Shown here: piece by piece, positions 1 through 6,985 of the stretch | Layout: each line of letters begins with the position of its first letter | How positions within the stretch are numbered: the first letter of the stretch is position 1 | Source of the DNA: a virus | Length of the DNA stretch: 39,791 bases | Reading direction: 5' to 3' (one strand) | IMG/VR virus record: IMGVR_UViG_3300007516_000048 | Coordinates: 1-39,791 of that record | The notes under the pieces: generated by a model | Databases searched by the model: none | Told to the model about the DNA's origin: nothing | Seen by the model: the letters and a program-made list of their open reading frames with translations, nothing else | Made by a program: the position numbers and the translations under genes

Positions 1-137
1 AGGAGCGTACTGCGGCCAGCGAAATGATTTGCAGGCCGCTTCGCGCTGTGGTAGTATGCACGCATAAAAGTCATTGTCAGCACAGCACCGCCAACGCTAT
101 CGGACGAGGCGAAGGCGTTCGTCGAGAACCAACCGCT

Positions 138-812
138 ATGCAAGAGGACCACGAAGCAAACGCCATAGCGGCCTTCTTGGAACCTGCTCGCGAGCAGACG
201 TTGTGTGCCACCGCATCAGATGCGGAACGCCGTGGTGCACAAGGCGAGCGACGGGGACGGCCAAAGCTCACCGATGCGCAACGCGCAGCGACCGCAGCCG
301 CTGTGGCGAAAGCCTCTGACGACTACTCCGCGCTGGACGACCAGCTGTTCAACGACAATGCCATCACGCCTGACGGCACCGGCGTGACACTCCAACGGGA
401 GCAGCCGCACCACCGGCTGATGGTGTCGTTACGTGCTCGTGGGTATAACGCCAGGGAGATCGCGGAGATGACCGGCTACACGGCTGTTACTGTAGGCTAC
501 GTCCTCCGCCAACCGTGGGCGAGAACGCTCATGCTGACGTTGCTGAAGAAGGACGATCAAGTGCTAGCGGAAGTGCTTCGTGCGGAGTGCATGCCGAGCA
601 TTGAGACGCTGGTCGAGATCCGTGATGACGGTGAGGCGAATCGCCGTGAACGACTCGCGGCGAGCAACGCTCTGCTAGACCGGTTCCTCGGCCGCCCGAC
701 GCAACGCACGGAGATCGCAGAGGTGGAGATGCCGAGCGATCTTGACGCGCTTGAGCGGGAGACACAAGCTGTGCGGGCTGAGTCTGCACGGCTGCTAGGG
801 AGGCTGAACTGA
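138..812 (+). CDS. terS: Putative terminase small subunit (TerS)
   Basis: The protein (224 residues from the ATG at 138) should bind packaging sites on phage DNA and load the large terminase. It lies directly before TerL, which is the main argument for the call. A helix-turn-helix-like stretch is visible in the middle (YNAREIAEMTGYTAVTVGYV), where the two-helix pattern resembles terminase small subunits and other DNA-binding proteins. The C-terminal third is charged and helical (ALERETQAVRAESARLLGRLN), as expected for oligomerisation. An in-frame ATG at 24 would add 38 Cys/Arg-rich residues that look non-protein-like, so I prefer 138, although neither start has a strong Shine-Dalgarno. The stop overlaps the next micro-ORF by one base. 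It could instead be a generic HTH regulator. Confidence 0.7.
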   Translation: MQEDHEANAIAAFLEPAREQTLCATASDAERRGAQGERRGRPKLTDAQRAATAAAVAKASDDYSALDDQLFNDNAITPDGTGVTLQREQPHHRLMVSLRARGYNAREIAEMTGYTAVTVGYVLRQPWARTLMLTLLKKDDQVLAEVLRAECMPSIETLVEIRDDGEANRRERLAASNALLDRFLGRPTQRTEIAEVEMPSDLDALERETQAVRAESARLLGRLN

Positions 813-895
813 TGAAGCGAAGCGGAATTAGACTTCGCAAGGCGCTCAGTAGGGGGCGTTCTCGCAACAAGCGAACAGCGAATGGAAGCGTGTAA
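812..895 (+). CDS. Arg-rich 27-residue micro-ORF between TerS and TerL
   Basis: This is a 27-codon reading frame starting MKRSGIRLRKALS. It contains ten Lys/Arg and no Asp/Glu. Its ATG overlaps the TerS stop by one base (TGATG) and has a good Shine-Dalgarno, GGGAGG at 798-803 with 8 nt spacing. It ends 14 nt inside the TerL gene, whose own ATG at 882 has no clear ribosome-binding site. The frame may therefore serve as a coupling ORF that delivers ribosomes to TerL, or encode a small basic nucleic-acid-binding peptide. Too short to assign by homology; function unknown. Confidence 0.45.
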   Translation: MKRSGIRLRKALSRGRSRNKRTANGSV

Positions 896-2363
896 CCCAG
901 AGGCTATACTCGCCGCGCAAGCTGCGTTACGGATGGAGCGGAAACTACTCGCAGCCGCTAAGGCTGACCCTGTCCGCTTCTACTCCCCTCACGCTAAGCA
1001 AGACGACTTCCACCGCGCCGGCGGCCACAGTCGGAGAGCGGTGTTTGCTGGTAACCGCTTCGGGAAGAGCCATCTCGGTGCAGCTGAAGACGGAGCGTGG
1101 CTGCGTGGTGAACGGGCGTGGTATCCTCAGTCAGACGCGGCGAGGCGGCTGGGGATACCACAACGCCCGGTGAAGGGGCTAGTGATCTGTGCGGACTGGG
1201 ACAAAGTCGGCGAGATTTGGACAGAAGAAGGCGGCGTTAAGCCGGGCAAGATCTGGAGTATGCTCCCTCGCGGGTTCGTCAAGAAGAAGACACGCTCCTC
1301 GAACGGAGTTATAGACTTCCTACTATGCAAGAACGAGTCGTTGCTCCGCTTTGAGACAGTCAAGTCGTTCCAGAACAACCCACTAGGCACGGAAAGCAGT
1401 GATTGGGACTTCATCCACGTCGACGAGCCATGCCCCCAGAAGATGTTCACTGCTGCTGCCCGCGGCCTCGTAGACCGCAAGGGCTTCGCATGGTTCACCC
1501 TCACGGCGATCAGTGAGCCGTGGATCGTAGACTACTTCATCGACAACGACTTCTGGTACGAGTACGGCTCCATTTACGACAACCCGCATAACACTCTCGA
1601 AGCTATCAAGGAGTTCGAGCTGTTGCTAGACGACGACGAGAAGGAGTGCCGTCTCTACGGTAAGCCGCTTCATATGGCAGGGCTGGTGTACAAGCAGTTC
1701 ACTACAGACTTCCACGTGCTGAAGACGTTACCGCTCGGTTGGACAGCGTACGACCGCCCTCCTCGCGACTACACGATCTACGTCCGTATAGACACACACC
1801 CACAGGTCCCGCACGCGGTGCTCTTCTGCGCTGTCAGCCCGACTGGCCACCGCTTCTACTATGACGAGATATTCGCTCAGCTCTCGATTGTCGCGCTAAG
1901 CGGGGAGATCAAGAAGCGCACGGTAGGCTACCAGATGGGCACCATCAAGGTGGAGCCTGCTGCCTGGGTGCTTGACCCTATCTCTAAGGTGACTAGCGTG
2001 GCTCGTGAGTTTGCCGCGGCCGGCTTGCCGGTGCTACGTAGCAGTAAAGACCTCTCTGGCGGGATTGTTAAGGTGAAGCAGTCGTTAGGAGAGTTGCCGC
2101 CCCGGTTGCACTTCTCCCCGCTGATGAAGCGCACGTTGTGGGAGATCAAACGCTACTGCTGGGACCCGAAAGGAACGAACAAACCGATAGACACCGAAGA
2201 CCACATGATGGAGAATCTCTACCGGATGGAGATTGACAATCCACGGTGGTGTGAGCCTGGCACGGAGACCGAGGAGTGGTGGCCTGACCCGATGCCCTTG
2301 GCATCGTTGTCTACAGCCGACTTTGACGACAGCCTGGACCTTGAGCTAAATCTAACGTTATGA
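882..2363 (+). CDS. terL: Terminase large subunit (packaging ATPase/nuclease)
   Basis: TerL is the motor that translocates DNA into the prohead and cuts it. The 493-residue length is normal for the family. The Walker A loop is VFAGNRFGKSHLGA (about residues 54-67), in the classic terminase form GNRxGKS/T. A Walker B-like strand with the acidic pair follows at WDFIHVDEP (about residues 178-186). The C-terminal half has a candidate RNase H-like nuclease start, YTIYVRIDTHPQ (about residues 302-313), with the expected Asp. The start at 882 lacks a strong ribosome-binding site and overlaps the upstream micro-ORF. The stop overlaps the next gene as ATGA. High confidence on function; the assignment of individual nuclease residues is by eye. 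Confidence 0.93.
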   Translation: MEACNPEAILAAQAALRMERKLLAAAKADPVRFYSPHAKQDDFHRAGGHSRRAVFAGNRFGKSHLGAAEDGAWLRGERAWYPQSDAARRLGIPQRPVKGLVICADWDKVGEIWTEEGGVKPGKIWSMLPRGFVKKKTRSSNGVIDFLLCKNESLLRFETVKSFQNNPLGTESSDWDFIHVDEPCPQKMFTAAARGLVDRKGFAWFTLTAISEPWIVDYFIDNDFWYEYGSIYDNPHNTLEAIKEFELLLDDDEKECRLYGKPLHMAGLVYKQFTTDFHVLKTLPLGWTAYDRPPRDYTIYVRIDTHPQVPHAVLFCAVSPTGHRFYYDEIFAQLSIVALSGEIKKRTVGYQMGTIKVEPAAWVLDPISKVTSVAREFAAAGLPVLRSSKDLSGGIVKVKQSLGELPPRLHFSPLMKRTLWEIKRYCWDPKGTNKPIDTEDHMMENLYRMEIDNPRWCEPGTETEEWWPDPMPLASLSTADFDDSLDLELNLTL

Positions 2364-2587
2364 GTGGAGAAGCAACGATCTACAAAGAGAGCGGTGGGAA
2401 GTATGCACGTGTTACACAGCAGAGTCATGCCGATCAGGCAGTAGCTGTCTACGTCACACAGTCCATCTCTAACCCACCTACTCAAGCGGAGGTACAGGCT
2501 GTTGACGCCGGCCTAGTGACAGCCGTCCGGCTGTCCAACCAGCTACGAAGTGATCTTATCGCACTTGGCCTAATTCTGGGTTCTTAG
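2360..2587 (+). CDS. Hypothetical protein, 75 residues
   Basis: A small soluble protein whose ATG overlaps the TerL stop by four bases (ATGA), so it is likely translationally coupled to packaging. It has a polar N-terminus (MSGEATIYKESGGKYARVTQ) and a helical C-terminal half with VRLSNQLRSDLIALGLILGS. No catalytic motif, signal peptide or membrane span is visible. Position between terminase and virion genes hints at a structural or packaging accessory role, but I do not recognise the family. Confidence 0.7.
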   Translation: MSGEATIYKESGGKYARVTQQSHADQAVAVYVTQSISNPPTQAEVQAVDAGLVTAVRLSNQLRSDLIALGLILGS

Positions 2588-2611
2588 TGCGTAGCACAGG
2601 AGAGTATTATT

Positions 2612-3313
2612 ATGAACTCCAATGTAGAGTACTACCGGCCATTCGGCCAACAAGCAACAGGGACGGTTACGTTTAACGCGGTGCCGGTCACGGATGCAAC
2701 CGTTACGATAGGCGGTGTCGCTTTCATTTTCAACGATGACTTCGCCAGCGCGGCGAACTTCACAGGCAGCAACGCAGCTTTATGCGCCCGCTCGCTATGC
2801 GAGTGCATCAACAGCACGCCGATTAAGTACCTCAAGACGCATAACAACCTGAACGGGTTCAGGACGTTCTTCGCGATGTACTACGGTAACGTGGTGGTCG
2901 TGGTGGCGACTGAGCCAGGCACGGGTGGCAACGTGATTGGTGTGGTGGTTAGCGGAGACACGAACGGCGCGATAGCAGTGAGTGGGGCTGTGCTTGCTGG
3001 TGGAACCAGCTTGGCTGTGCCGGTCGTGATGAGCGCAGGCGCCACAGCGTTCAGCATCGAGACGGGAACATTCACTGCTAGCGGAGTAGCGAAGGTGTTC
3101 AGCGCTACCTCGAAGCTGTACTCGAAGTTGCACATCCTCTCAACAGCCGGTAATGTAGACGCTACGCTAGGCGACTCTGTCGCGCAGCCGCTACCGATCG
3201 TCGCAGGCGTATGGTACACTTTCGACCCACCGCCTCTCGGCGTGGGTGATATGAACGACCTTTATGTTAATGGCACTAACGCCGAGGTATTCTCCTGGCT
3301 TCGCTGGTACTGA
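2612..3313 (+). CDS. Virion structural protein with beta-rich tandem domain
   Basis: A 233-residue, Gly/Ala/Val/Thr-rich beta-strand protein. Near the N-terminus the pattern ATGTVTFNAVPVTDATVTIGG followed by VAFIF is a motif common to phage appendage and capsid-decoration proteins, where the phrase 'A-T-G-x-V-T-F ... G-D-T-V-T-I-x-G-V-x-F-x-F' recurs. The C-terminus (FSATSKLYSKLHILSTAG and PLPIVAGVWYTFDPPPLGVG) resembles a capsid or fibre jelly-roll domain. It has a good ribosome-binding site (AGGAG at about 2599-2603). No signal peptide. Likely a decoration or fibre component; exact role unknown. Confidence 0.75.
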   Translation: MNSNVEYYRPFGQQATGTVTFNAVPVTDATVTIGGVAFIFNDDFASAANFTGSNAALCARSLCECINSTPIKYLKTHNNLNGFRTFFAMYYGNVVVVVATEPGTGGNVIGVVVSGDTNGAIAVSGAVLAGGTSLAVPVVMSAGATAFSIETGTFTASGVAKVFSATSKLYSKLHILSTAGNVDATLGDSVAQPLPIVAGVWYTFDPPPLGVGDMNDLYVNGTNAEVFSWLRWY

Positions 3314-3317
3314 TCTT

Positions 3318-3746
3318 ATGAAGAAGTTACTATGTTTGCTTGGCTTGTGCGCTAGCACAGCCGCTCAGCCGTTCTGGACTCCAACTCCATTCATGTCGGA
3401 CTGGCCGCGACAGCCTGACGCCGCTACGGCGCGGACGAAGTTGGGTGTTGTCGCTGCGCCGATGCTGACAAGGGCCGCGTTAAGCGGGACGAAGACATTG
3501 ACCGTTGGCACGGACAATCCCGTGCAGGTCGCATCCTCGGTCGCGAGCACGCCGATCTTCGACCTGCAAGACACGTCGGCACGGAACGGGGACCTGTTCC
3601 ATGTCGTGAACCAGAGCGCCACGGCATCGCTGGCTGTAAACGCCAACGGCGGCCTGCTGAAGACCGTGCCGGCAGATAGCTGGGCGCGATTCCAATGGGA
3701 TACCGGAACAACCGACTGGGTGCTGATCAGCTACGGGAGTCTATAA
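3318..3746 (+). CDS. Small beta-rich protein with N-terminal signal peptide
   Basis: From the ATG at 3318 the 142-residue product begins MKKLLCLLGLCASTAAQPFW, a convincing Sec-type signal peptide with cleavage near residue 16-17. What follows contains DAATARTKLGVVA, a phrase typical of phage tail-fibre proteins, then a beta-rich C-terminal half (DLQDTSARNGDLFHVVNQSA). A longer frame opens at 3264 but would mask the signal and overlap the previous gene. A signal peptide is not normal on a virion fibre, which assembles in the cytoplasm, so the protein may be exported to the host surface during infection, or the hydrophobic N-terminus may be an anchor. The CTAG-free island starts inside this gene, just after the signal-peptide codons. 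Confidence 0.7.
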   Translation: MKKLLCLLGLCASTAAQPFWTPTPFMSDWPRQPDAATARTKLGVVAAPMLTRAALSGTKTLTVGTDNPVQVASSVASTPIFDLQDTSARNGDLFHVVNQSATASLAVNANGGLLKTVPADSWARFQWDTGTTDWVLISYGSL

Positions 3747-3747
3747 C

Positions 3748-4212
3748 ATGAGCGCAACATCTTACAACATTCGAGGGCTGTCGGTCACGGCACTGCCAGC
3801 ATCGCCGTTGGTTGATACCATCTACCGACTCACCGCCGCGGACAACACGGCGAGAGCGGCTCCGGGCGAGTATGTCGATAATGGGGATGGCTGGGTCTGC
3901 AACAATTACAGGTTGATGTACTATTATGGCAACCTGACCGGCTCCGTGTCCCTCTCGTTGATCCCCGGCGCGGCCTACTTTGGCACGGTCATCGCCGGGG
4001 CCATCACGACGCTCGTGACCACGTTGACGGCGAAAGGGATTGCCGGGTTGCAGTTGATGAATGCATCCCTCTTTGCGGTCGCTCAGCCCTCGATGGCAGG
4101 GCGGACACCGAAGGCGCTGACGGACCTCGCGCCGCTGGCAACGGCTCTGGTCCAGATCAACATCGAGGACAATGGGATGTATCTGTACACCTCGTGCGCG
4201 GAGGCAGTCTGA
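3748..4212 (+). CDS. Hypothetical protein, 154 residues
   Basis: The protein begins MSATSYNIRGLSVTALPASPLVDTIYRL and has a mid-region YVDNGDGWVCNNYRLMYYYGNL. It then has a hydrophobic Ala/Thr/Gly-rich stretch (AAYFGTVIAGAITTLVTTLTA). The N-terminal pattern resembles short modules in phage fibre proteins that describe a value, time or position (LPASPLVDTIYRLTAADN), but no catalytic motif is seen. It sits one base after the preceding stop with a possible ribosome-binding site CGGGAG, and its stop overlaps the LRR-protein start by one base (TGATG). Part of the putative acquired island. Function unknown. Confidence 0.7.
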   Translation: MSATSYNIRGLSVTALPASPLVDTIYRLTAADNTARAAPGEYVDNGDGWVCNNYRLMYYYGNLTGSVSLSLIPGAAYFGTVIAGAITTLVTTLTAKGIAGLQLMNASLFAVAQPSMAGRTPKALTDLAPLATALVQINIEDNGMYLYTSCAEAV

Positions 4213-5144
4213 TGAGCACTCGCAGACAACAGGCGGGGATGATGGGGGGCGCACCGCTGCCTTACGTGGTGCAACCTGCGTCATCGACGGAGATCGACAT
4301 CAACCTCAAGGGGCCTGGCGCTCTGACGATTTACTGGGGTGACGGGCTCAGTAACAGCTACACGCTGAACCTGAGCACGAACACGACCGTCTCTCACACG
4401 TACGCGAGCGGAGCAGAGCGCGATGTGAAATTCGACGGGGCAATCACGTCGTGGACCAGCACGGGCGATACGTTCTACGGTGGGGATGTTGCGAATCTTC
4501 CAAGGGGGATTACGTATCTGAACGTCTGGGGCTACAACACTCTGTCGGGAGCCGTGTCCGGGTTGCCCACTGGGTTGACGTATCTGTACGTCATTGGCTC
4601 GAACACCCTGTCGGGTGACGTGTCCGGGTTGCCCACTGGGTTGACGGTTCTGGTCGTCTATGGCACGAACACTCTGTCAGGTGCCGTTAGTGGATTGCCT
4701 GCTGGGTTGACGTATCTGCTCGTCATTGGCTCCAACACCGTGTCGGGTGATGTTAGCGGACTGCCCACTGGAATAACGTATCTGGTCGTCTGGGGCTCGA
4801 ACACCCTGTCAGGCGAACTATCTGGCATCCCAAGCGTCGCCAATTACGTCTCGCTCGGCAGTGCCAGCAGCACGATGGCGCTCGCGACGGCAGCATTGCC
4901 GACCGGGCTCTGTTATTTCCTCATCAACCAACCACTGCCCCAAGCGTCGTTGGACAACATCCTGGCCGCGTTCTGGGCAAACCGAGACGCAGCCAAGCCG
5001 CGGGCAGAGCGCACCATCGACATCGACTACGCTGGGAGTGGAACTCCATCCGCTGCCGGGCTGGTGGACAAGACCAACTTACAGGCTTACCGGTCGCCGA
5101 ATAGCGATCCAACGAAACCCTTCTGGACGGTCAACACATTGTAA
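4212..5144 (+). CDS. PKD-like / leucine-rich-repeat surface protein
   Basis: A 310-residue protein started at the ATG at 4212, which has a strong ribosome-binding site (GGAGG, 4200-4204) and overlaps the previous stop. Residues about 20-80 look like a PKD/Ig-like beta-sandwich (GALTIYWGDG ... TVSHTYASG). Residues about 95-204 are five tandem 22-residue units of the form LPxGLTYLxVxGxNTLSGxVSG, matching bacterial leucine-rich repeats with Leu/Ile/Val at the inward positions. A degenerate sixth unit (GIPSVANYVSLGS) follows, then a mixed C-terminal region (PQASLDNILAAFWANRD). It has no clear signal peptide. LRR solenoids usually bind proteins or glycans, so an adhesin-like or receptor-binding role is inferred. 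It lies in the CTAG-free island and may be host-derived. Confidence 0.8.
   Translation: MSTRRQQAGMMGGAPLPYVVQPASSTEIDINLKGPGALTIYWGDGLSNSYTLNLSTNTTVSHTYASGAERDVKFDGAITSWTSTGDTFYGGDVANLPRGITYLNVWGYNTLSGAVSGLPTGLTYLYVIGSNTLSGDVSGLPTGLTVLVVYGTNTLSGAVSGLPAGLTYLLVIGSNTVSGDVSGLPTGITYLVVWGSNTLSGELSGIPSVANYVSLGSASSTMALATAALPTGLCYFLINQPLPQASLDNILAAFWANRDAAKPRAERTIDIDYAGSGTPSAAGLVDKTNLQAYRSPNSDPTKPFWTVNTL
4494..4823 (+). repeat. Five tandem 66-bp repeats encoding LRR units
   Basis: Units begin at 4494, 4560, 4626, 4692 and 4758, each 66 bp (22 codons). The junction between units 2 and 3 shows near-identical DNA (TCCGGGTTGCCCACTGGG at both 4557 and 4623), while other units diverge at many codons. The in-frame unit length means copy number can change without breaking the gene. 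It is a coding repeat, not a CRISPR array, because there are no unique spacers. Confidence 0.9.
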
Positions 5145-5146
5145 CT

Positions 5147-5683
5147 ATGATCTGGAACCACAACGAAACCCCGCCCACTCGCGTGACCAGCAGCACGATC
5201 ACGCTGGCCGGCGAGACAGTCGTCATCAACCACAAGGCCACGGACGCGGTGCTGAACGGCATCAAGCTGTACCGCCAAGGCGTGGACGAACCAATACAGA
5301 CGGGCCACCGCATCGTCAGCGCCGACAGGGTGATCAGCCCGGACGGCAAGAGCGTGCTGGTGAACTTGGTCACGGAACTGATGCCCGTGGTTGAGCCGGT
5401 GCCTGCGGAGTTCCGGGATGGAATTGAAACGCCCAGCATCATCTTCCCGGCATCGGTCACTCACGACTACGAGCAGACGATCATAGACGGGGTGGTCACG
5501 GTCATCCAGATCAGCGCCAGCCCGCGCAAGGACACGGGCGAGAGGGACGCGTTGAAGGCGGTGAAGAAGATCGAGTTGGACGCCACGAAGGCCGGGCTGC
5601 CGTCGCTGCTGGCCAAGGTGAACGACAAAGACGTCAGAGCCGTGCTGGAGATCATTCTGAGGCAAATGAACCTAATTACGTAA
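5147..5683 (+). CDS. Hypothetical protein, 178 residues
   Basis: A soluble protein lying two bases after the LRR gene and one base before the PEP-CTERM gene. It is beta-rich in the first two thirds (SSTITLAGETVVINHKATDA; GKSVLVNLVTELMPVVEPV) and helical at the end (DALKAVKKIELDATKAGLPS). No signal peptide, membrane span or catalytic motif is visible. The tail of the sequence looks like a chaperone or connector segment. Its placement between two putative surface proteins suggests a partner or fibre-tip role, which is inference only. Confidence 0.65.
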   Translation: MIWNHNETPPTRVTSSTITLAGETVVINHKATDAVLNGIKLYRQGVDEPIQTGHRIVSADRVISPDGKSVLVNLVTELMPVVEPVPAEFRDGIETPSIIFPASVTHDYEQTIIDGVVTVIQISASPRKDTGERDALKAVKKIELDATKAGLPSLLAKVNDKDVRAVLEIILRQMNLIT

Positions 5684-5684
5684 C

Positions 5685-6236
5685 ATGAAGAAAATACTAC
5701 TCGCAATCACACTGTTCGCGGCATTCGCAATGCAGGCCGCGACTCTCAACATCAACGGCCGACTCCACACGGAGACCGGCACCCTGGCCGTTCCCATCAC
5801 GGTCAGCTACGACGCGGCGCAGGCGGTGCCGTGGCAAGAACCAGGCTGGTCGCTGATCGCTCCAGTGACGCTCACAATGACGATATTCGGCGTCACCTAC
5901 GATCAGACCGATGATGGGGATTATCCGAATTGGCCTGGTCTGGTCCTTTACAAAGGTGCTCCGGATCAATTGGATTTCGTAGTACTTCAGCCTCGTCTGT
6001 CAATCTGGCGACTCGGAGCCGTTGGCCCACTGGTGGAGACACCGGATGGCTGGTCGGTGCAGGTATTTGTTGACGCAAGCGCGAGTGACTTTGGCTACGG
6101 GCTACCCGGCAAACCTGTCCGGTTGAGTATGTTTCAACCTGGCGTGCCGGAACCAGGCGCGTGGGCGATGGTGGTAGGGCTTGGATTGCTTGGGCTGGTG
6201 ATCGGACGGCGAAGGCGGCGGGCTTTCGGAGTGTAG
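5685..6236 (+). CDS. Secreted protein with PEP-CTERM sorting signal
   Basis: A 183-residue protein with both ends of an exosortase substrate. The N-terminus MKKILLAITLFAAFAMQA is a Sec signal peptide. The C-terminus has VPEP at residues 154-157, a hydrophobic span to residue 174, then five consecutive Arg (175-179) and four more residues. That three-part layout is the PEP-CTERM signal that host exosortase (EpsH/XrtA families) recognises. The body is beta-rich (TETGTLAVPITVSYDAAQAV; LTMTIFGVTYDQTDDGD), as in many PEP-CTERM surface proteins. I see no exosortase here, so processing would depend on the host. The gene lies at the end of the CTAG-free island, supporting capture from a bacterial genome. 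A function in coating or masking the infected cell is inference. Confidence 0.85.
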   Translation: MKKILLAITLFAAFAMQAATLNINGRLHTETGTLAVPITVSYDAAQAVPWQEPGWSLIAPVTLTMTIFGVTYDQTDDGDYPNWPGLVLYKGAPDQLDFVVLQPRLSIWRLGAVGPLVETPDGWSVQVFVDASASDFGYGLPGKPVRLSMFQPGVPEPGAWAMVVGLGLLGLVIGRRRRRAFGV

Positions 6237-6271
6237 GAAATAACTCGGTGTAACCTTGGGATAGGAACAAT

Positions 6272-6481
6272 ATGGCACCAACTAACGAGGAAAGAGTAGC
6301 AGTGTTAGAAGATCACCGCAAAACTGTCAACGGAAGTCTTGCTAGTATAGACGCAAGACTTGCGTCACACACAAAACAAATACACACGCTTGACCAGAAG
6401 CAGGCATATTTCTCCGGCATGTTGGCAGTGCTGGTGTTCGTGTCTCCGTTCATCCATGCGTGGATAATGACAAAGCCATGA
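6272..6481 (+). CDS. Small membrane protein, holin/XhlA-like
   Basis: A 69-residue protein with a charged, helical N-terminal half (EERVAVLEDHRKTVNGSLAS, then IDARLASHTKQIHTLDQK) and one C-terminal membrane span (about residues 46-65). Coiled-coil plus C-terminal anchor is the layout of XhlA-type haemolysin/holin-accessory proteins encoded in many phage lysis cassettes. A ribosome-binding site (ATAGGAA) precedes the ATG. The stop overlaps the next gene as ATGA. It could instead be another membrane-anchored accessory; holin activity is not proven by sequence. Confidence 0.65.
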   Translation: MAPTNEERVAVLEDHRKTVNGSLASIDARLASHTKQIHTLDQKQAYFSGMLAVLVFVSPFIHAWIMTKP

Positions 6482-6663
6482 ACGAAAGCCACTTCGTCGG
6501 AGTTAGCATCCGTGCGTGGATTGCATTAGTCGTCGTGTGCTCCTTCTGTGTTGTCTGCGTATACGCAAAGCAAATCGAAATGCTGGAACGAGCGACGATA
6601 CTTGTGCTCGGTTTCTACTTCGGCCAGAAACAGGTGGGTAATCATGAAAAACCTAGCGTGTAG
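6478..6663 (+). CDS. Small membrane protein, candidate holin
   Basis: A 61-residue product from the ATG at 6478, coupled to the previous gene by an ATGA overlap. It has one strong membrane span (AWIALVVVCSFCVVCVYA, residues 13-30) and a second, weaker hydrophobic stretch (ATILVLGFYFG, 39-49), followed by a charged tail (HEKPSV). Size, hydrophobicity and position beside an anchored coiled-coil protein and a lipoprotein fit a holin or pinholin. I see no endolysin nearby, so the lysis assignment stays tentative. Confidence 0.6.
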   Translation: MNESHFVGVSIRAWIALVVVCSFCVVCVYAKQIEMLERATILVLGFYFGQKQVGNHEKPSV

Positions 6664-6985
6664 CATACTGTTGGTGGCGGTGCTAGCCGCCTGCCAAGCA
6701 ACGCCTAAGCGGAAAGCCTTCGTTACGTTGACGCAGGTGGTTGACGTTGTGCAGAGCGGACTCATCGCGTACGACAACTATGTCGCCATGACAGGTGACG
6801 GGATGGCGGTACGGATGGAGTTGAAAGCTGCCTACATCCGTTATCAGATTGTGATGCTGTCGGCGGTCAGCGTCGCTGACCGGGACTGGGAAGTTGTCCC
6901 GGCGACCGGGAAGGTGCTGAACGCTGCGGAAGCTGTGTTGCAGATTGTGCGGGAGTTTGTGGAGGTACCGGCATGGAAGAACTAG
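6644..6985 (+). CDS. Lipoprotein, candidate spanin-like lysis protein
   Basis: The ATG at 6644 gives a 113-residue protein beginning MKNLACSILLVAVLAACQAT. This is a signal peptide ending in a lipobox (LAAC, Cys at residue 17), so the mature protein should be lipid-anchored, probably in the outer membrane since Gln rather than Asp follows the Cys. The mature part is mostly helical (TLTQVVDVVQSGLIAYDNYV; AAEAVLQIVREFVEVPA). It starts 20 bases inside the preceding membrane-protein gene. Position suggests an o-spanin role, but the Pro-rich character of Rz1 is missing, so a surface or superinfection-related lipoprotein is equally possible. Confidence 0.65.
   Translation: MKNLACSILLVAVLAACQATPKRKAFVTLTQVVDVVQSGLIAYDNYVAMTGDGMAVRMELKAAYIRYQIVMLSAVSVADRDWEVVPATGKVLNAAEAVLQIVREFVEVPAWKN

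Noticed and set aside
2588-2611. Short inverted repeat GTGC GTA GCAC before the 2612 gene
   Set aside because: Only a 4-bp stem and no U-tract; not a terminator.
4494-4823. Possible CRISPR array because of regular repeats
   Set aside because: The repeats are contiguous, in frame and coding; there are no unique spacers.
4861-5394. 177-codon plus-strand frame spanning the LRR gene end and the next gene
   Set aside because: Arg/Gln/His-rich sequence in a shifted frame that crosses a real gene boundary.
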